NCBI GenBank assembly: GCA_002471805.1
Contig: DKQR01000169.1
Location: 862-18,760, forward strand
Reading direction: 5' to 3'
Source: Fidelibacterota bacterium UBA7303
Lineage (GTDB): Bacteria > Fidelibacterota > Marinisomatia > Marinisomatales > UBA1611
DNA length: 17,899 nt
The notes under the pieces: model-generated
Told to the model about the DNA's origin: nothing
The model's input: only the letters and a program-made list of their open reading frames with translations
Databases searched by the model: none
Position numbers and translations under genes: made by a program
Part shown: one piece after another, positions 1-9,296 of the stretch
Layout: each line of letters begins with the position of its first letter
Position numbering within the stretch: the stretch's first letter is position 1

Positions 1-3000
1 ATTATAACAGGAAATAAGATTACATCAGAGATATGGAATTATGGTTCCATCTCCCGGCCAGGCAACATAATCACGGACATCATTTGGGAAGGTCTTGGAT
101 ATGGGTATGAATTTGGACCCTTTATTTGTGCGGAGGTGCCTGTTGCTTCCGATAGCCATCCGGATGCCTATCCGCGGGTTGAAAATGGAGATACTACCTG
201 GTATGCCAGGGTGATCAGCGATGGATTGGTCACAGATCCTGAACGATCGCCGGATGGATCAGAATACTGGACGTGGGAACCTTTGGCCTACAGTGATGAG
301 GGTATCTATTTTGCAGATCCAGATTATGATAAGATTCCAACATCCAGCGATATTGACCGTAATTTTGACGGCAAGCCTGATAGCTGGGCCAATGACTGGT
401 ATAATCCAAATCTGAAAGATTATGTATGGCCAGGTGACCTGCGCCAGGGAGCGTCTAATGCTGATGAGGAAGCTTTTTTTGTCTGTGATGACCGCAGAAA
501 CAAGGAGTTTGAATATTATCCCTTCCCGGATGATTCTTCACGAAAAGGGCTGGGGTTACAGATAGAATATCGCTATTACCAATGGGCAAATCCGTTGGCA
601 GAGGATATCATCTTCCTGATTTACAAGGTGACCAATAAAAGCTCAAAAGATCTCCATGAAGTCATGTTTGGAATGTGGGGAGATCCCCATATTGGCGGTC
701 CTAATGACTGGCGGGATGATTTGTCTTATTTCGATCGGGATGTTAACATGGTCTATTGCTGGGATGAGGACGGCAGTGCCAGCGGCAGTGCCAGGAACCC
801 TGGTTTTTTTGGCTACAAATTTCTGGAAAGTCCCGGTAACCCCTTTGATCAAATCGATAATGATAATGATGGTATAATAGATGAGAGCCGAGATAACGGA
901 ATTGATGATGATGGTGACTGGAATGCAGAAAAAGATGATGTAGGTGTGGACGGAATACCAAATACAGGAGATTACGGGGAAGGAGACGGTTTACCTACAG
1001 CTGGGAACCCTTTTGATATCCGTGAACCTGGAGAACCAAATTATGAATGGACCGATCTGGATGAATCGGATATGGTAGGACTTACTGGGTTTGTTTCTCC
1101 AGCATTTTCTGGAACAACCATTGCTGATGATGACCGTGTATTCAATGAATTTCTTCAGCCTGGTGTTTTTGATTCTGCTAATGCCACACAATCGGGTGAT
1201 TATGTGTTTATCTACAGTTCAGGACCCATTGATCTGCCTGCAGGGAAGACGAGAAGATTCTCTATTGCGCTGCTCATTGGAGAAGATTATGATGATCTTA
1301 CCTTGAATGCGGCTACGGCACAGGATATTTATGAACGTAATTATCAATTTGCGAAACCTCCTGCAAAGCCCATAGTTACTGTTGTGCCGGGAGACGAAAA
1401 GGTTACTCTATTCTGGGACAATATGGCTGAGGAATCACTTGATCCTATATCAGATCAATATGATTTTGAAGGCTATGTAATCTACAGGAGCACCGATCCG
1501 CAATTTCTGGATCAACAGACAATTACGGATGACTATGGTTCAAAATTTCTATTTGAGCCATTGAAAATGGTTAATGGTGCTTCTGCCAGGTTTGACCTTG
1601 ATAATGAATATTTTGGACTCAGTTCTGTGGTGTATCCCGGCAGGGGTACATTCTACACATTGGGAGATAATACGGGGTTGGTACATTCGTTTATTGATTC
1701 CAACAATGTATACAATGGTCAGACCTATTATTATGCTGTGGTTTCCTATGACCATGGTGATGTGGATCTGCAGATACCGCCCAGCGAGTGTTCCAAAACT
1801 ATCACAGTGAATCCCGAAACAAATGAACTGATCGTGGATGTCAATACCACCAGGATCATGCCCAGGTCACCTTCTCCAGGATATGTGCCTGGAAGTATCT
1901 ATAATGGATTTATTGAACATATGTCTGGTGTATCCACCGGGAGCATTCAATTGGTAGTTGTTGGGCCTGATGAAGTGGAAAATAATAACCAATTCCAGTT
2001 GACCTTCAGGGAATCACCTACTCGTTATAGTCTTAAAGACTTAAATCCTGTTGAAGAGAAGGTAATAATCCGGATTGGTCAATATATTGGTCTATCAAAG
2101 GTAAATATTGTTACCGAATCGATGCAGGTACTGGATGACGTTGGAAATGAATATGTACAAGGTTCTGATTATGAAATTCTGGGTGATATTGGAAAAATAA
2201 AGGGTCTTAGCGCAGGGTCTATGTCGAATGGTTATGAATATACAGTTACCTACATCTATTTCCCGTTCATTGATAGTGAACATGTTCATTCCGAGGAATT
2301 AAACCCAATTTTCGATGGTATAAAAATTACTGTGCAGGATGTGGAACTAGCCCTGGATCAGACTAGGACCGGCTGGGCAACTTCCACTTTATCAAACTGG
2401 GTACCAGAGGTCATTCCCTTTAATAATGCGGATCAATTTATGTATCCAGGTGATTATGAAATCAGGTTCTTTGATGAAATCGCTGACAGCAGCAGCAGCG
2501 CACTGCACCCATCTTTTGGTCATTCAAAAATGAAATTTCAAGTGTGGGATGTGACCATTGGCAGGGAACCCGCTCAGGAAGAAGTAACCATCATTGAAGA
2601 AGGGAATAATCTTGACAGTCTATGGTCTCCAGGTGACCGGGCAGTTATTATGGATGGTGATCCTTTAGGCGGTAAATGGGAATTTACCTTCCATCCTCCG
2701 GAATATGGGGATACTATACCACCCCGGGCCGGGGATGTATTCTTCATTGGCACGCATCGACCATTTGCCGGCAGTGATACCCTGACCTTTTCCACGGTTG
2801 CCAGTACATATATGAATACCAAGGCGCAGAATAAATTGGATGATATTTCCGTGGTACCAAACCCATATGTGGTCACGAATATATTGGAACAACTGGATCT
2901 GCAAAACCCCAAGGATAGGGGCCCCAGGAAAGTTTATTTTAATCATTTACCCAAGGAATGCACTATATCAATTTATACGGTTGCGGGCGATCTTGTTCAA

Positions 3001-3153
3001 ACTTTATACCATGAAGCTGAAATGAATAATGGACAAGAACACTGGGATTTGACCACAAAGGATAATTTCCCACTGGCCTTTGGCATGTATATTTATCATG
3101 TTAATGCGCCTGGAGTCGGGGAAAAAATAGGGCGTTTTGCTATTATTAAATGA
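1..3153 (+). CDS. Large secreted protein with Fn3 domain and T9SS type A-like C-terminal domain (5' partial)
   Basis: The reading frame is open from base 1, so the gene starts left of the window; a GTG at 136 is only the first start-like codon inside it. The visible part is about 1050 residues. An acidic Asp/Asn/Gly-rich stretch with DNDNDG and DDDGD motifs (about 850-1000) resembles thrombospondin type 3 / EF-hand-like calcium loops. A fibronectin type III domain follows at about 1350-1800, ending in an aromatic YYYAVVSYD strand. The last ~100 residues (from about 2845) read VVPNPY, then YTVAGDLV, then GMYIYHV and IGRFAIIK, the pattern of a T9SS type A sorting / FlgD-like C-terminal domain. 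I infer export across the outer membrane and surface attachment or release. The enzymatic or binding role is not recognisable. Its TGA overlaps the start of the PorV-like gene by ATGA, so the two are probably coupled. Confidence 0.85.
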   Translation: MITGNKITSEIWNYGSISRPGNIITDIIWEGLGYGYEFGPFICAEVPVASDSHPDAYPRVENGDTTWYARVISDGLVTDPERSPDGSEYWTWEPLAYSDEGIYFADPDYDKIPTSSDIDRNFDGKPDSWANDWYNPNLKDYVWPGDLRQGASNADEEAFFVCDDRRNKEFEYYPFPDDSSRKGLGLQIEYRYYQWANPLAEDIIFLIYKVTNKSSKDLHEVMFGMWGDPHIGGPNDWRDDLSYFDRDVNMVYCWDEDGSASGSARNPGFFGYKFLESPGNPFDQIDNDNDGIIDESRDNGIDDDGDWNAEKDDVGVDGIPNTGDYGEGDGLPTAGNPFDIREPGEPNYEWTDLDESDMVGLTGFVSPAFSGTTIADDDRVFNEFLQPGVFDSANATQSGDYVFIYSSGPIDLPAGKTRRFSIALLIGEDYDDLTLNAATAQDIYERNYQFAKPPAKPIVTVVPGDEKVTLFWDNMAEESLDPISDQYDFEGYVIYRSTDPQFLDQQTITDDYGSKFLFEPLKMVNGASARFDLDNEYFGLSSVVYPGRGTFYTLGDNTGLVHSFIDSNNVYNGQTYYYAVVSYDHGDVDLQIPPSECSKTITVNPETNELIVDVNTTRIMPRSPSPGYVPGSIYNGFIEHMSGVSTGSIQLVVVGPDEVENNNQFQLTFRESPTRYSLKDLNPVEEKVIIRIGQYIGLSKVNIVTESMQVLDDVGNEYVQGSDYEILGDIGKIKGLSAGSMSNGYEYTVTYIYFPFIDSEHVHSEELNPIFDGIKITVQDVELALDQTRTGWATSTLSNWVPEVIPFNNADQFMYPGDYEIRFFDEIADSSSSALHPSFGHSKMKFQVWDVTIGREPAQEEVTIIEEGNNLDSLWSPGDRAVIMDGDPLGGKWEFTFHPPEYGDTIPPRAGDVFFIGTHRPFAGSDTLTFSTVASTYMNTKAQNKLDDISVVPNPYVVTNILEQLDLQNPKDRGPRKVYFNHLPKECTISIYTVAGDLVQTLYHEAEMNNGQEHWDLTTKDNFPLAFGMYIYHVNAPGVGEKIGRFAIIK

Positions 3154-4175
3154 TAAAATACTGCTTTAAGATAATTCTACTCTGCTCTACAATCTCAGCG
3201 CAAATTGAGAACGTTCAGACTATTACTAAAACGGGTACCACAGTTGCACAATTCTTGAAGATCGGTATTGATGCCCGGGGCTCTGCCATGGGCGGTGCAG
3301 TTGTAGGTCAAAGTGGGAATTTAAGCAGTGTTTACTGGAACCCGGCCGGTTTGGTTCGGCATAGCGGTGTAGGTGCAGAATTCGGTACCCATGACTGGCT
3401 GGCAGCAATGAAATTTCAGTATGCCGTCAGCGGGATTGAATTAAAAGGCAAGGGAGTATTGGGATTGTGGATAGTGAATCTTTCTTCTCCTGAAGATTTG
3501 GTCAGAACAGTAGCAGAACCGGAAGGGACAGGAGAAAAATTTTCTGCAAACGATCTATCTGCTGCCGTTACCTATGCAAAAATGCTAACCGATAATTTTG
3601 CATTGGGCGGGTCGGTAAAATATATTCAACTAAACATTTGGCACACCACGGCTCGCACCGTAGCTGTTGACCTTGGTGCTTTGTTTACCACGCCTTTCAA
3701 AGGCATCAGGTTGGGTGCCTCCATCAGCAATTACGGTGGCAAGATGAAGATGGATGGCCGTGATCAAAAAATTGGTGTAGACCCGGATCCTGTAAATCAA
3801 GGCAATGTTGAATTTGTTAATGCTTATTATGAAACAGAATACTTCCCTATACCACTTTTCTTTCGGGTGGGGTTTTCCGGGGAAATTATTAATTCAGATA
3901 AACTTAAATTGATATATGGGTTGGATGCGCTGCATCCCAATGATAATTCTGAGTATGTAAACCTGGGTGTGGAGGCGACCTTAAATAATTTTGTTTCTTT
4001 GCGCGCCGGGTATCCATCATTGTTCAAAGATGAATCTATTGAAGGACCGACTTTTGGGGCAGGGCTTAACTACCGTATCTGGCGTACATCAACTATATTA
4101 AAGATAGATTATTCAATCGCTGATTTTGGTCCTTTGGGAAGTGTTGAGCGGTTATCTGTCGGGTTCAACTTCTAA
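3150..4175 (+). CDS. PorV/PorQ-family outer-membrane beta-barrel protein
   Basis: 341 residues. A short hydrophobic N-terminus ending in ISAQ looks like a signal peptide cleaved near residue 18. It is followed by the hallmark of the PorV/PorQ (UPF0164-like) family: GIDARGSAMGGAVVG, then VYWNPAGL at about residues 40-65. The rest alternates glycine- and aromatic-rich amphipathic strands and ends in VGFNF, a C-terminal aromatic typical of outer-membrane barrels. In Bacteroidetes PorV is the shuttle that brings CTD cargo from the T9SS translocon to the surface; paralogues are often encoded beside their cargo. The ATG lies inside the stop of the upstream CTD protein (ATGA overlap) and has no good Shine-Dalgarno of its own, which supports translational coupling and a partner role. 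The 3' end overlaps the convergent namZ-like gene by 24 bp. Whether it is the housekeeping PorV or a dedicated paralogue cannot be told. Confidence 0.85.
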   Translation: MIKYCFKIILLCSTISAQIENVQTITKTGTTVAQFLKIGIDARGSAMGGAVVGQSGNLSSVYWNPAGLVRHSGVGAEFGTHDWLAAMKFQYAVSGIELKGKGVLGLWIVNLSSPEDLVRTVAEPEGTGEKFSANDLSAAVTYAKMLTDNFALGGSVKYIQLNIWHTTARTVAVDLGALFTTPFKGIRLGASISNYGGKMKMDGRDQKIGVDPDPVNQGNVEFVNAYYETEYFPIPLFFRVGFSGEIINSDKLKLIYGLDALHPNDNSEYVNLGVEATLNNFVSLRAGYPSLFKDESIEGPTFGAGLNYRIWRTSTILKIDYSIADFGPLGSVERLSVGFNF

Positions 4176-5435
4176 CTGCGTAAACTTAAATTGTTTTAAA
4201 AAATCGAACACATTTATGTTTGATTTAATGCTTTTTAATAGATTATTCTGCCCCCATAAACGGTTCAAGTGTTTTTCCTTGAAAATCATTTGATCTGAGT
4301 AGTTTTTATAGATTATAAAAAGCATATACACACCTGTTATTACACTTTTGTATTCATTGCGGTTAGTGATTCGAATCTCAACACCGCTGCATTTCTGTCC
4401 TTCATGCTTTGGCCGTGTTGATTTCCCAGGTAAGGATACCGGTGTGAACGATACTGGAACAAAAACCACTCCTGGCAGGCCTAATTTGTTTAATTCCTGG
4501 GATAAGTTTCTGCCGTTGATCCATGGCGCCCCAATCCACTTGAAGGGGTGGGGCGTACCCCTGCCTTCACTTACATTGGTTCCTTCAATAAGACACATGC
4601 CAGGATAAACAAGGGCAGTTTCCAAATCAGGTATATTTGGGGAAGGGTTGACCCATTTCAGATCTGTTTCATCAAACCATAAATTATTTTCCCAGCCCTG
4701 TAGCGGTATTACTGTCAGGTACGGCACAGGTGAGATCCATTTATTGGCGATAATTTTTTTTGCCATATCACCAATGGTCCCTCCGTAACGGATAGGAATC
4801 GGGTAATAGCCCACAAATGTCTTGTAATTCATGTCCAGTAAGGGTCCTGCAATGATGTCTCCGCGAATTGGGTTAGGTCGATCTAGCACCAGTACGGGAA
4901 TATTTTGTTCCCCTGCAGCTTCCATAATAAGACCCAGTGTGGTGATGTAGGTATAAAATCGACTTCCGATATCTTGAATATCGTATATAATCAATTGTAT
5001 TCCATGTAACATTTTAGGTGTGGGTTTGCGAGTTTTACCATAAAGACTGATCACTTCTGGGAGATTAAATGCATTTTGATTATAGGATACTTTTTGACCT
5101 GCTGCAGCTTCGCCAAAGAGTCCATGTTCCGGGGAAAAGATTACCTGCAAATTCACTTTTTCCATGGCCATCAGTCTTTTATAATTTGGTACGCCATCGT
5201 GATCGATGCCAGTTTGGTTGGTTACCAGGGCAATCGATTTTCCTTTAAGGAGCTCGGTGTGATCTCTTAAGAGTATATCGAGGCCGGTCAGGACGCTTAT
5301 TTTTTCTACAGGCGGCGTTTCTTTGTTTTGATAATATTTTGACTGATCTTCATGGATGGAGATTTTTTCCTGTTGGGCATGGAACCTTCCCAGAGCACAA
5401 AACAAAAAAGCAGCACAATGAATTAACTGCTTCAT
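4152..5435 (-). CDS. namZ: NamZ-family (DUF1343) exo-beta-N-acetylmuramidase
   Basis: 427 residues. Residues 1-20 form a signal peptide (hydrophobic, ending FHA before QQ), and the DUF1343 domain fills the rest. Recognisable family blocks are GLDILL, KSIALVTNQTG, IFSPEHGLFGE, the IIYDIQDIGSRFYTYI strand, VLDRPNPI, and WVNPSPNIP followed by YPGMCLIEGTNVSEGRGT. Characterised NamZ proteins remove terminal MurNAc from the non-reducing end of peptidoglycan fragments. With a signal peptide this copy should act in the periplasm or outside. The ATG at 5435 overlaps the TGA of the upstream GH18 gene (ATGA), so the two glycosidases are likely made together. Its 3' end runs 24 bp into the convergent PorV-like gene. 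The family assignment is firm; substrate specificity is inferred. Confidence 0.88.
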   Translation of the reverse strand: MKQLIHCAAFLFCALGRFHAQQEKISIHEDQSKYYQNKETPPVEKISVLTGLDILLRDHTELLKGKSIALVTNQTGIDHDGVPNYKRLMAMEKVNLQVIFSPEHGLFGEAAAGQKVSYNQNAFNLPEVISLYGKTRKPTPKMLHGIQLIIYDIQDIGSRFYTYITTLGLIMEAAGEQNIPVLVLDRPNPIRGDIIAGPLLDMNYKTFVGYYPIPIRYGGTIGDMAKKIIANKWISPVPYLTVIPLQGWENNLWFDETDLKWVNPSPNIPDLETALVYPGMCLIEGTNVSEGRGTPHPFKWIGAPWINGRNLSQELNKLGLPGVVFVPVSFTPVSLPGKSTRPKHEGQKCSGVEIRITNRNEYKSVITGVYMLFIIYKNYSDQMIFKEKHLNRLWGQNNLLKSIKSNINVFDFLKQFKFTQLEVEPDR

Positions 5436-7861
5436 TTCAGTAAAGTGACCTTTTTTGAATGAATCTGGGTATCGTTATGAATCGAAAGGATGTAAAGACC
5501 GGTGGGCAATGCTTGGCCGAAGTTGTTTTTACCATCCCAGGTCCAGGACTGGGGATGACCTGTAGCCACTAAAGAAGACTGGATAATGGTGCGGCCAAGT
5601 ACATCACTGGCAGTAATGATTACGTTTTCATTGGGAACAGTTGCAGAAAACTCCAAAGTCACAGACGTATTTGTGGGGTTTGGATACAGGGCATGAAGAG
5701 ATAGTATTGAGGGCGAAATCATGGGGTTCTCAGCTATAGTCTTTAATTGAGATTCGTAAAGGTTAAGAACTGCGGACATGATTTCATTCCGTTTTGTTTC
5801 CGGGTAGATTGCTTCAAAACCAACTGCCAGGTACACCACGCCGCCGGTTTCATTGCTGGTGCCAAACGAACCCACGTATTCAATACCCATCCCGCCCCTG
5901 CTATCATAATTCACGTCACCATATTTCATACAACTGCTGGCCCCGCCCACAGGTTTGATGCCGTCCGGCCAGTCCACATCATAAGTGCCATGAGTCCCAT
6001 TATCAAATGTGATATTCGAGATACCATTAAATATAGAATTATTCACACCATATCCACTATAAATCTCGCCTGCAGCATCAGAAATATAATCGGCCTTCAG
6101 GTAATTTGTATAAAACTGATCATCACTTGTACTGCCCTGGCCAGCCAGGTCGTAACCAATTTCTGAGCCGGAAACGAATAAAAAACGGCCGCTTTCCAGG
6201 AAAGCTTTTACAATGTTTTGTTCGGATCCAGTAAAGGCACTGGTGGCAGTGCCTTCTTCTCCCAGGATCCAGTCCACAAACTGGTAATTCATAATTTCTA
6301 TATCATTTTCAATCACAGCTTCATTGGTGGCAGAATCAAAAGCATATTCCTGGCTCTGGATGGCACTACCGTGCTGGCGGACAAAATCAAAGGTATTTTG
6401 GGTGCCATTTACCCGGTCGAATCCATTGATGACCAGGCAGGAAACGGGGTTGGAAGATGGTACAATCCCCAGCATTTCCGTCGGCTCACTGGTGCCGAAA
6501 GGATTGGTGGCAGCAATAGATAGAAAATAAGTTTCCCCCTCAGTCAATCCTTCGATCACGATGGGCCTATCAGAATAAACCCCTAGTGTATCCAGCCCTC
6601 CAACCGCTTCGAGATAGCCGCGCAGTACAATGAATTCACTGGCCGTCTGTGCTCCCTGGAAGTCAATCATGATGGTACCACCGCCAATATTTTTCATGGT
6701 AACTCTTCCCGGTGTTGTTGGCGGTGCGGCATCACCAAATTTTGCATAGAGCAGATCCCACAATTCTGTATTGTTGCCATCGTATCCCAAGGCCCAGATG
6801 CCAATGCCCTTCAGGTCATTGTACAGCGCAAAATCATATTTCAGGGACAGAGAGAGACTGTCATCATACCAGCCCTGATACCAGCCGCTGTTCTCATAAT
6901 TATACCATGGTGTCTGTGATGATTCGTGCCAGATTTTACCAAAGGAAAGAGCACTGCCTTCCATCTCCGTATAGAACTGGGAATCACCGCTGCCCGTTGT
7001 TGCTGCCCCGGGTATATTTGACACCGCGGGCCATACAAAACCGTAGTAAGGACAGCCCAGGATCAATTTTTCTGATTGAAAATTGGTTTTATTCAGATAG
7101 TCAATTACGGTCCAGGTAATGGTGTATCCGGGGCCTGTTAGCGGTGAATTGGGTCCAGTGGTGGGACTGCCGCTCCAGTGATATCCATATCCCATGATGA
7201 ATAGGCCATCACTAATGGATGCCAGTGCTTCATAATCCCAGGCTGCATTCCAGTCCACCGCCGGCATAGCCAGGGTAACCTGAGAACCTGGAATCTCCTG
7301 GTGGAAAGTATTGGTCAGATCGGTAATAAACGTCACCATATTTTCCTTCTGAGATGCGGGAAAAGATTCAAAATCCACATTCACTCCATCAGCATTCCCT
7401 GCTTGGACCTGGGCCAATAGATTGTCAATGAGGTTCTGCCGATGTGTAGGACTGCTAAGTAAAGCCATTAATTGGCTATTGCTGAATAGTGTTACGCAGA
7501 GAACTACCGCGGTCCCATGGGCATGGGCTTCATTGATCAGACTAGTAACCGGCCAGCCGTGAAGGTTCTCCAGTTCTCCCGTGGCTGTTGCCTCGGCACT
7601 GAAATAGGCCAGGGTGGAGATCAGGTCAAAATTGTAATTTGTCCATGCGGTTCCCATCCAGTAGGGATGATAGCCAAAGACTTCGTGGGATGGATCGCGG
7701 TCCCGATTTGAAATTGGATGTATGGTTTCTGAGTCGCCAGGCTGTTGCGGAGTAATATAGTTGTTATTGTAATATTCCAGCTGCTGCTGGTGAATGCTGG
7801 GATGCTGCTGAGAAAAAACAGTGACGAATAAGAAAATAAAAATAGTAAATGATCTAAACAT
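5432..7861 (-). CDS. Secreted GH18 glycosidase with Fn3, a wall-associated module and a T9SS C-terminal domain
   Basis: 809 residues from the ATG at 7861. That start gives a clean signal peptide (MFRSFTIFIFLFVTVFSQQ) and has AAAGGG just upstream; a TTG at 7885 would add 8 residues in front of the signal and is less likely. Residues about 60-385 are a GH18 barrel: HEVFGYHPYW opens it, and the catalytic strand reads DGVNVDFE (about 158-165) with the acid/base Glu last. The Asn in this motif is as I recall for SleL/YaaH-type peptidoglycan N-acetylglucosaminidases, whereas chitinases usually have DGxDxDxE. A Fn3-like domain follows (about 385-465), then a ~220-residue module I do not recognise, then a T9SS type A domain (LYPNPTN near 735, ending KKVTLLK). 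It overlaps lysA upstream by 8 bp and namZ downstream by 4 bp. Peptidoglycan is the favoured substrate; chitin is the alternative. Confidence 0.86.
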   Translation of the reverse strand: MFRSFTIFIFLFVTVFSQQHPSIHQQQLEYYNNNYITPQQPGDSETIHPISNRDRDPSHEVFGYHPYWMGTAWTNYNFDLISTLAYFSAEATATGELENLHGWPVTSLINEAHAHGTAVVLCVTLFSNSQLMALLSSPTHRQNLIDNLLAQVQAGNADGVNVDFESFPASQKENMVTFITDLTNTFHQEIPGSQVTLAMPAVDWNAAWDYEALASISDGLFIMGYGYHWSGSPTTGPNSPLTGPGYTITWTVIDYLNKTNFQSEKLILGCPYYGFVWPAVSNIPGAATTGSGDSQFYTEMEGSALSFGKIWHESSQTPWYNYENSGWYQGWYDDSLSLSLKYDFALYNDLKGIGIWALGYDGNNTELWDLLYAKFGDAAPPTTPGRVTMKNIGGGTIMIDFQGAQTASEFIVLRGYLEAVGGLDTLGVYSDRPIVIEGLTEGETYFLSIAATNPFGTSEPTEMLGIVPSSNPVSCLVINGFDRVNGTQNTFDFVRQHGSAIQSQEYAFDSATNEAVIENDIEIMNYQFVDWILGEEGTATSAFTGSEQNIVKAFLESGRFLFVSGSEIGYDLAGQGSTSDDQFYTNYLKADYISDAAGEIYSGYGVNNSIFNGISNITFDNGTHGTYDVDWPDGIKPVGGASSCMKYGDVNYDSRGGMGIEYVGSFGTSNETGGVVYLAVGFEAIYPETKRNEIMSAVLNLYESQLKTIAENPMISPSILSLHALYPNPTNTSVTLEFSATVPNENVIITASDVLGRTIIQSSLVATGHPQSWTWDGKNNFGQALPTGLYILSIHNDTQIHSKKVTLLK

Positions 7862-9101
7862 CACACCCTTTGAATAGGTCTTCAACTATTTCCCGTTTCC
7901 GAATCAATCTTGCATTTTTATCATCCAGCAATACCTCAGCAGGGCGGGGCCGGGTGTTGAATTGGTGGGCCATAGAATAACCGTAGGCTCCCGCATCCAT
8001 GACTGCAACCAGATCACCTTCATCTACTTCCGGGAAGGGCCGATCTACAGCCAGACGATCGGTGTTTTCACATATGCGGCCAGTAATATCTACTATCAAT
8101 TTGTCCTCCTGAGACTGGCCGACCTTGTAGATACGGTGGTATGCACCATAAAGCACTGGGCGCATCAATGTTTCCATACCGGCATCCAGGCCCACAAAGG
8201 TCTTGTAGCTTTTTTTTACACCAGTGACCTGTGCTATGAGGATACCCGCATCTCCAACCAGGTATTTACCAGGTTCCACACAAAAAATAGGGCACTGTTC
8301 TCTACTATAAACGGAGTAAAATTCGCTGGCAATATTATTGAACACACGATCAATGTCCAGTGTGGGATCATCCTCTTTATAGGGGATGCCGTATCCGCCG
8401 CCGATGGAGATGTATTTGAACTGGATCCTGCATTCGGATTCCACCATGGTGGAGATCTCCAGGACGGCACGGATCAATTGGGTGAAATAGTTTTTATCCA
8501 GTATACCGGAACCGGTAAAGCAATGGAGGCCAAAGGTTTTAACGCCATGGGATAATGCCAGCTGGTAAGCCTCAGTGATCTTTTCTTTTGGAATACCGAA
8601 TTTAGCTTTTTCACCTCCCGTAGTGATTTCTTTGAAGCGGCCGCTGCCGAATCCGGGGTTTACCCGGAATGATATTTCTTCGGGGACTTGAATTTTCGCC
8701 AGGCGGTGAAAAGACTGAATATCATCCAGATTGATATGACAGCCCGAGTCCAAAGCTGCTTTCAGGTCATCCTGCGACTCATAATTGCCGGTATAGATGC
8801 ATCGTGCGGAGGAAATACCTGTTTTATTGGCCACAAATAATTCGCCCGGGCTGGAGCAGTCACAGCCCAGGTTCGGGTATATGGATTTCATGAAGCCAAT
8901 CAAATGAGGATTGCTGTTGGCTTTGACTGCGTAATAGATCTGGTTTTTTTGGAAGTGATCGTTTAATGCACCTGATAAGTGTTGCAGATTATTTTTTATT
9001 CGATCTCCGGAATACAAATAAAAAGGAGTGCCGTATTTCTGTGCAATCGATGTAAGCAAAGATTTATTATTAACCACATATTGTAACGGGTGCTGAATCA
9101 T
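7854..9101 (-). CDS. lysA: Diaminopimelate decarboxylase
   Basis: 415 residues, the usual length. A PLP-dependent fold III enzyme converting meso-diaminopimelate to L-lysine in the cytoplasm, the last step of the DAP pathway. Visible marks are YYAVKANSNP with the PLP-binding Lys at about residue 60, the glycine-rich phosphate loop ISIGGGYGIPY, the EPGKYLVGDAG strand, the C-terminal ICENTD with the active-site Cys at about 344, and MDAGAYGYSM. The usual HxHIGSQ motif reads HCFTGSG here, a mild departure. Start ATG 9101 is preceded by AGGA at about 10 nt. It is the first gene of the minus-strand unit; its stop lies inside the start region of the GH18 gene (8-bp overlap), so a lysine/DAP enzyme is translationally tied to two secreted glycosidases. 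Confidence 0.95.
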   Translation of the reverse strand: MIQHPLQYVVNNKSLLTSIAQKYGTPFYLYSGDRIKNNLQHLSGALNDHFQKNQIYYAVKANSNPHLIGFMKSIYPNLGCDCSSPGELFVANKTGISSARCIYTGNYESQDDLKAALDSGCHINLDDIQSFHRLAKIQVPEEISFRVNPGFGSGRFKEITTGGEKAKFGIPKEKITEAYQLALSHGVKTFGLHCFTGSGILDKNYFTQLIRAVLEISTMVESECRIQFKYISIGGGYGIPYKEDDPTLDIDRVFNNIASEFYSVYSREQCPIFCVEPGKYLVGDAGILIAQVTGVKKSYKTFVGLDAGMETLMRPVLYGAYHRIYKVGQSQEDKLIVDITGRICENTDRLAVDRPFPEVDEGDLVAVMDAGAYGYSMAHQFNTRPRPAEVLLDDKNARLIRKREIVEDLFKGCDV

Positions 9102-9206
9102 ATATTTATTGTCCTGGCTTTATTGTTCTTAATTTTTTGGAAGATATAAAGTAGAGAGGCCCGCAGCTCTTCATCTGAGCTGTCAAAATACAATCGAGTT
9201 AGTAAT

Positions 9207-9287
9207 GTGAAAAAAGATATTTTATTCATTTTCTTGGCTTTAGTTTTGCTCTTCCATACTCTAATGAATACAGAAATTAGGGAGTGA
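9207..9287 (+). CDS. Possible 26-residue hydrophobic peptide upstream of the PAP2 gene
   Basis: GTG-initiated reading frame with two lysines, then a continuous hydrophobic run (ILFIFLALVLLF), then a polar tail ending in TEIRE. Its last codons and stop overlie the GGGAG that serves as Shine-Dalgarno for the downstream phosphatase (ATG 9297), so its translation could affect initiation there. There is no strong ribosome site in front of the GTG, and the region is AT-rich, which produces hydrophobic codons by chance. I do not recognise a family. Treat it as a candidate only. Confidence 0.2.
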   Translation: MKKDILFIFLALVLLFHTLMNTEIRE

Positions 9288-9296
9288 AAGATTACG

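Noticed and set aside
4201..4226. 10-bp AT-rich hairpin (AAATCGAACA/TGTTTGATTT) as terminator
   Set aside because: It lies inside the namZ coding region upstream of its stop and is weak; as a plus-strand terminator it lacks a proper T-run.
5747..7119. Several plus-strand ORFs (up to 139 residues) opposite the GH18 gene
   Set aside because: Shadows of the coding strand, rich in His/Arg/Cys and without domain features.
7854..7885. TTG 7885 as start of the GH18 gene
   Set aside because: The ATG at 7861 directly begins a good signal peptide and has AAAGGG upstream.
7962..8555. Plus-strand ORF of 197 residues opposite lysA
   Set aside because: Mirror frame of a clearly conserved lysA; composition and content show no family.
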